Below, piece by piece: positions 5,740 through 7,744 of a stretch of 7,744 nucleotides of DNA. The translations under genes and the position numbers were made by a program. Source of the DNA: Clostridia bacterium (GTDB taxonomy: Bacteria > Bacillota > Clostridia > Christensenellales > QALW01); NCBI GenBank assembly GCA_017964345.1, contig JAGCSD010000034.1:1-7744 (forward strand), written 5' to 3'. Each line of letters begins with the position of its first letter. Positions within the stretch are counted from its first letter, which is position 1. The notes below the pieces were generated by a model. That model had not been told where the DNA came from. It saw only the letters and a program-made list of their open reading frames with translations, and made no database searches.

Positions 5740-5769
5740 ATCTTATCATGTTTCGCGGCGTTCCGTCAA
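5740..5769 (-). promoter_or_regulatory. Candidate proximal rhaB promoter P2
   Basis: TTGACG (5769-5764), an 18-nt spacer and TAAGAT (5745-5740) with a TGA extension just upstream form a plausible sigma-A promoter about 28 nt before the rhaB start. The -35 is strong and the -10 moderate. Confidence 0.5.
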
Positions 5770-5785
5770 GTCGCGTTTCGCGCTT
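5750..5785 (-). repeat. Paired CGCGAAAC words, possible operator at rhaB
   Basis: The 8-mer CGCGAAAC occurs twice on the minus strand (5782-5775 and 5757-5750), with starts 25 nt apart, on either side of the P2 -35 box. The first copy lies inside a short palindrome CGCGTTTCGCG (5773-5783) and is part of AAGCGCGAA (5785-5777), which also occurs at 1541-1549 beside the deoR promoter. The position suits a repressor site, but the words are short and similar GC-rich words are common here. Confidence 0.25.
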
Positions 5786-5791
5786 TTCCTT

Positions 5792-5820
5792 ATTGTATCA
5801 CATTTCCCGAAGAACAGCAA
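5792..5820 (-). promoter_or_regulatory. Candidate distal rhaB promoter P1
   Basis: TTGCTG (5820-5815), exactly 17 nt, and TACAAT (5797-5792) preceded by TGA as an extended -10. Predicted transcription start is near 5785, giving a leader of about 73 nt that spans P2. Its -35 is only 11 bp from the -35 of the divergent LUD gene promoter. Confidence 0.62.
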
Positions 5821-5831
5821 GAAAATAGCGC

Positions 5832-5860
5832 TTGAATGTTCTGTGTTTTCATGCTACAAT
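5832..5860 (+). promoter_or_regulatory. Sigma-A-type promoter of the LUD gene
   Basis: TTGAAT (5832-5837), a 17-nt spacer and TACAAT (5855-5860) with an extended TGC just before it. The predicted start falls at 5863-5867, directly at the RBS GAGGAGGTG (5864-5872), so the leader is very short, about 12-16 nt. The promoter is back to back with rhaB P1. Confidence 0.72.
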
Positions 5861-5878
5861 ACAGAGGAGGTGAATAAC

Positions 5879-6511
5879 ATGAATGTAAAAGGATCGCGTA
5901 ACGCGCTGCTCGGCAATACCCTTGTCAAAGCGCTGTCCGCGCGTCATTTTGACGCCTGCTACTGTCCTACCCGTGCCGACGCCTGCGCCAAAGCGTTGGA
6001 AATGATCGCGCCCGGCTCGTCCGTTGCCTGGGGCGGCGGGATGTCGCTTATCGAATGCGGATTGATCGACGCTCTGCGTGCCGGCGACTATGTTTTGTTT
6101 GACCGTGAAAAGGTTTTGCCGGAAGACAGACAGGCGCTGTATGCAAAAATGCTGACCGCCGACACCTTTCTGATGAGCGCCAACGCGATCAGTCAGACCG
6201 GCGAGCTGGTCAATATCGACGGCACGGGCAACCGGGTGGCGGCGCTCTGCTTCGGACCGAAACAAGTGATCGTCATTGCCGGGCTGAATAAGGCGGCGCC
6301 GACCTTGCGGGACGCCGTTATCCGCGCGCGCTCCACCGCCGCGCCGCTCAACGCTCAGCGATTCCTTCTGCAAACGCCCTGCCGCGCCACCGGTGTTTGC
6401 GGCGACTGCAAAGGAGCCGATTCCATTTGCGCGCAGATCGTGCTGACGCGCCTGTGCCGTCCCGCCGGACGCATTAAAGTGATCCTGTGCGGTGAGGATC
6501 TGGGGTTTTAG
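5879..6511 (+). CDS. LUD (LutC-like) domain protein
   Basis: A 210-residue single-domain protein of the LUD/DUF162 family. The related LutC and LutB proteins take part in L-lactate oxidation to pyruvate, but stand-alone clostridial LUD proteins are not biochemically defined. Family features are WGGGMSLIECGL (51-62), FDREK (74-78), the hallmark SANAISQTGELVNIDGTGNR (100-119), FGPKQVIVIAGLNK (125-138) and a C-terminal Cys cluster, C168, C174, C177 and C184 (PCRATGVCGDCKGADSIC), which could bind a metal or Fe-S cluster. The frame is open upstream to 5606, but AGGAGGTG about 7 nt before ATG 5879 and the promoter fix the start here. It is divergent from rhaB; because rhamnose breakdown yields lactaldehyde and lactate, a role in that flow is reasonable but inferred. 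No signal peptide or membrane helix is visible. Confidence 0.92.
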   Translation: MNVKGSRNALLGNTLVKALSARHFDACYCPTRADACAKALEMIAPGSSVAWGGGMSLIECGLIDALRAGDYVLFDREKVLPEDRQALYAKMLTADTFLMSANAISQTGELVNIDGTGNRVAALCFGPKQVIVIAGLNKAAPTLRDAVIRARSTAAPLNAQRFLLQTPCRATGVCGDCKGADSICAQIVLTRLCRPAGRIKVILCGEDLGF

Positions 6512-6530
6512 AAGAACACGCGGAAAATCA

Positions 6531-6562
6531 GCGGTCGCCCGTTTGCCGGGCGCCCGCTTTTT
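6531..6562 (+). terminator. Intrinsic terminator of the LUD gene
   Basis: GCGG-T-CGCCCG (6531-6541) pairs with CGGGCG-C-CCGC (6547-6557): ten GC-rich base pairs with one T/C mismatch and a 5-nt loop, followed at once by TTTTT (6558-6562). It begins 20 nt after the LUD stop. Confidence 0.85.
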
Positions 6563-6648
6563 ACGTCGCCGCGCCTCGGTGCGCGGCGCTGAAAACACGT
6601 GGTTCCCGTCATAAAACCGCTTTTTTCCCGCTTTTTCCGTATTTTCAT

Positions 6649-6679
6649 CGCGAAACGACCCGTTTTGCGGACTTTTTTT
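6649..6679 (+). terminator. Possible second terminator between the LUD and CNNM genes
   Basis: CGCGAAACG (6649-6657) and CGTTTTGCG (6661-6669) form nine pairs, one of them G-U, around a 3-nt loop. After GAC comes TTTTTTT (6673-6679). The gap between stem and U tract makes it weaker than the first terminator. It ends 10 nt before the next promoter and so insulates it. Confidence 0.5.
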
Positions 6680-6688
6680 CAAAAACGC

Positions 6689-6717
6689 TTGCGCCGCGCG
6701 CCGGAATGTGGTACAAT
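6689..6717 (+). promoter_or_regulatory. Promoter of the CNNM-family gene
   Basis: TTGCGC (6689-6694), a 17-nt spacer and TACAAT (6712-6717) with TGG just upstream as an extended -10. The -35 is imperfect, the -10 good. The predicted start is near 6724. Confidence 0.68.
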
Positions 6718-6850
6718 AGCTCTACTAAATCAAAAAAGGAGTTGGTTACAACGGATCCGCTTCCCCGAAGTTGCTTCTTCCGCTCCACGCGGAACAGGTC
6801 CACATCATCTTTGCCCGGTATGACACCCGCTTTCAAGGAGGTGGCGCGTC
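6718..6850 (+). other. Long leader of the CNNM-family gene, with an orphan ribosome-binding-like site
   Basis: About 125 nt separate the predicted transcription start from ATG 6851, much longer than the other leaders here. AAAAAAGGAG (6732-6741) looks like a good ribosome binding site but has no start codon at proper spacing: TTG 6742 touches it, and its 38-codon frame ends at 6858, overlapping the CNNM start. Small hairpins are possible (GAAG/CTTC near 6766-6780; CCGC/GCGG near 6780-6793). I do not recognise an M-box or another known riboswitch. A decayed leader peptide or an uncharacterised leader element are both possible. Confidence 0.35.
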
Positions 6851-7744
6851 ATGCCTGAGCTTGGCAGACAACTGATCCTACAATTCATTTTGATCGTGCT
6901 GAACGCCTTTTTTGCCGCCGCGGAGATCGCCGTGATCTCGCTCAACGGCACGAAAGTCAAAGCGCGCGCGGAGGACGGCGACAAAAAAGCCGCCAAAATG
7001 CTCCGTATGATCGACGAACCCACCGGCTTTTTATCCACGATCCAAATCGGTATCACGCTCGCGGGCTTTTTAGCTTCCGCCTTTGCCGCCGATAACTTTG
7101 CCGCGCGGCTGACCGCGTGGCTGCTTGATGTTTTCCGTTTGCCTCAAACCAGCGCGGGCACGATCAATACCGTTTCCGTGGTGCTGATCACGATCCTCTT
7201 ATCTTTCTGTATGCTGGTATTGGGCGAATTGGTCCCCAAGCGCGTGGCGATGCGATACAGCGAAAAGCTGGCTTCCGCCGTGTGCGGCATCATCACCTTT
7301 TTGACCAAACTGCTGAAGCCCGCCGTCTGGCTGTTGACGAAAACGACCAACGGCATTCTGCGCCTGCTCGGCATTGATCCGAACGAAAACGATAAGCCGG
7401 TTTCGGAAGAAGACATCGTCGTGATGCTCGACGCCGGCGCCGACGAAGGTACGCTGAACGCGGATAATTTTGACTCCATAATGAATGTGTTTGAACTGGA
7501 TCATATGACCGCCGCCGACGTTATGACGCCGCGCGGTTCCATGGAAATGGTCGCTGCAGACGCGTCCGAAGAGGAAATTCTTGAAACGATCCGTACCAGC
7601 GGATATTCCCGCCTGCCCGTGTTTGAGGAAACCGCCGACAACATCGTAGGCATTCTGCATATCATTGATTACCTGCTCCGTTACACGGAGCCGGTATTCA
7701 CGCTGGCGTCAGTCACATCCCAGCCAGCTATCGTGCCGGAAACC
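6851..7744 (+). CDS. CNNM/CorC (UPF0053, HlyC-like) membrane protein, 3' end outside the window
   Basis: The first 298 residues of a protein whose family usually has about 430-450. Members are inner-membrane CNNM transporters linked to Mg2+ (or Co2+) export or homeostasis; the older label 'hemolysin' is misleading. The DUF21 domain covers about residues 5-185, with membrane segments near 7-29, 58-80 and 103-126 and a further hydrophobic stretch at 140-165. Hallmarks are FFAAAEIAVISLN (20-32), FLSTIQIGITLAGFLASAF (60-78) and GELVPKRVA (125-133). The cytoplasmic part has SEEDIVVMLDAGADEG (185-200), then CBS domain 1 from DVMTPR (223-228) to GYSRLPVFE (251-259) and VGILHIIDYL. The second CBS domain and the CorC_HlyC domain would lie beyond the edge. 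AAGGAGGTGG (6835-6844) precedes ATG 6851 at good spacing. The frame is open to the last base. Confidence 0.95.
   Translation, partial: MPELGRQLILQFILIVLNAFFAAAEIAVISLNGTKVKARAEDGDKKAAKMLRMIDEPTGFLSTIQIGITLAGFLASAFAADNFAARLTAWLLDVFRLPQTSAGTINTVSVVLITILLSFCMLVLGELVPKRVAMRYSEKLASAVCGIITFLTKLLKPAVWLLTKTTNGILRLLGIDPNENDKPVSEEDIVVMLDAGADEGTLNADNFDSIMNVFELDHMTAADVMTPRGSMEMVAADASEEEILETIRTSGYSRLPVFEETADNIVGILHIIDYLLRYTEPVFTLASVTSQPAIVPET

Noticed and set aside
5606..5878. Upstream extension of the LUD frame by 91 codons
   Set aside because: It runs antisense through the start of rhaB and the promoters; the strong RBS and family alignment place the start at 5879.
6567..6588. Perfect 8-bp GC hairpin (CGCCGCGC/GCGCGGCG) as a terminator
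   Set aside because: No T run follows on either strand; it may only add to the neighbouring terminator.
5849..6682. Minus-strand 277-codon open frame opposite the LUD gene
   Set aside because: Composition is Arg/Gly/Gln-rich with no recognisable domain, and it is the mirror of a clear coding gene with its own promoter and terminator.
1..7744. CRISPR array, insertion sequence, tRNA, rRNA, phage or defence genes
   Set aside because: I looked for regular repeats, transposase or integrase motifs, cloverleaf arms and long inverted ends on both strands and found none.

Overview
The window comes from an endospore-forming, low-to-moderate GC Firmicute, most likely a clostridial gut-type lineage (Oscillospiraceae/Ruminococcaceae-like; this placement is inference). 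The evidence is a complete spoIIA sporulation operon, strong AGGAGG-type ribosome binding sites, sigma-A-like promoters with TGn extensions, and U-tailed intrinsic terminators. I see no mobile element, CRISPR array, tRNA or rRNA.

Layout, left to right. (1) Positions 10-1539, minus strand: a two-gene unit, a DeoR-family sugar-type repressor followed by tcdA (tRNA t6A dehydratase). It has a clear promoter, a TGATG stop/start overlap, and a terminator hairpin whose loop contains the tcdA stop codon. (2) 1540-1777: no recognisable gene. (3) 1778-3389, minus strand: the sporulation tricistron spoIIAA-spoIIAB-sigF, all joined by 4-nt overlaps, with a sigma-H-like promoter in front and a perfect hairpin behind. 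(4) 3476-3998, minus strand: a lipoprotein signal peptide reading frame that stops after 25 codons, a second frame that continues from the stop, then a 71-residue CxxC...CxxC protein. The three frames meet at two TTGA overlaps and end in a strong terminator. (5) 4065-5820, minus strand: rhaB (rhamnulokinase) with two candidate promoters and a terminator. (6) 5832-6562, plus strand: a single-domain LUD (LutC-like) protein, divergent from rhaB, whose promoter lies back to back with the rhaB promoter. (7) 6689 to the right edge, plus strand: the first 298 codons of a CNNM/CorC-type (UPF0053, DUF21 + CBS) membrane protein with a leader of about 125 nt.

How the genes work together. The spoIIA operon sets up forespore-specific sigma-F activity: SpoIIAB holds sigma-F, SpoIIAA releases it. 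RhaB phosphorylates L-rhamnulose; aldolase cleavage of the product gives L-lactaldehyde and then lactate or propanediol, so the divergent LUD protein could belong to the same carbon flow, but this is inferred from neighbourhood only. The DeoR regulator is a possible controller of the sugar genes; a 9-bp word shared between its own promoter and the rhaB promoter is suggestive and weak.

Nothing in the window amounts to a clearly new system. The least ordinary parts are the truncated lipoprotein frame next to the small cysteine protein, the SpoIIAA that lacks its first beta strand, the shared divergent rhaB/LUD control region, and the deoR-tcdA coupling.
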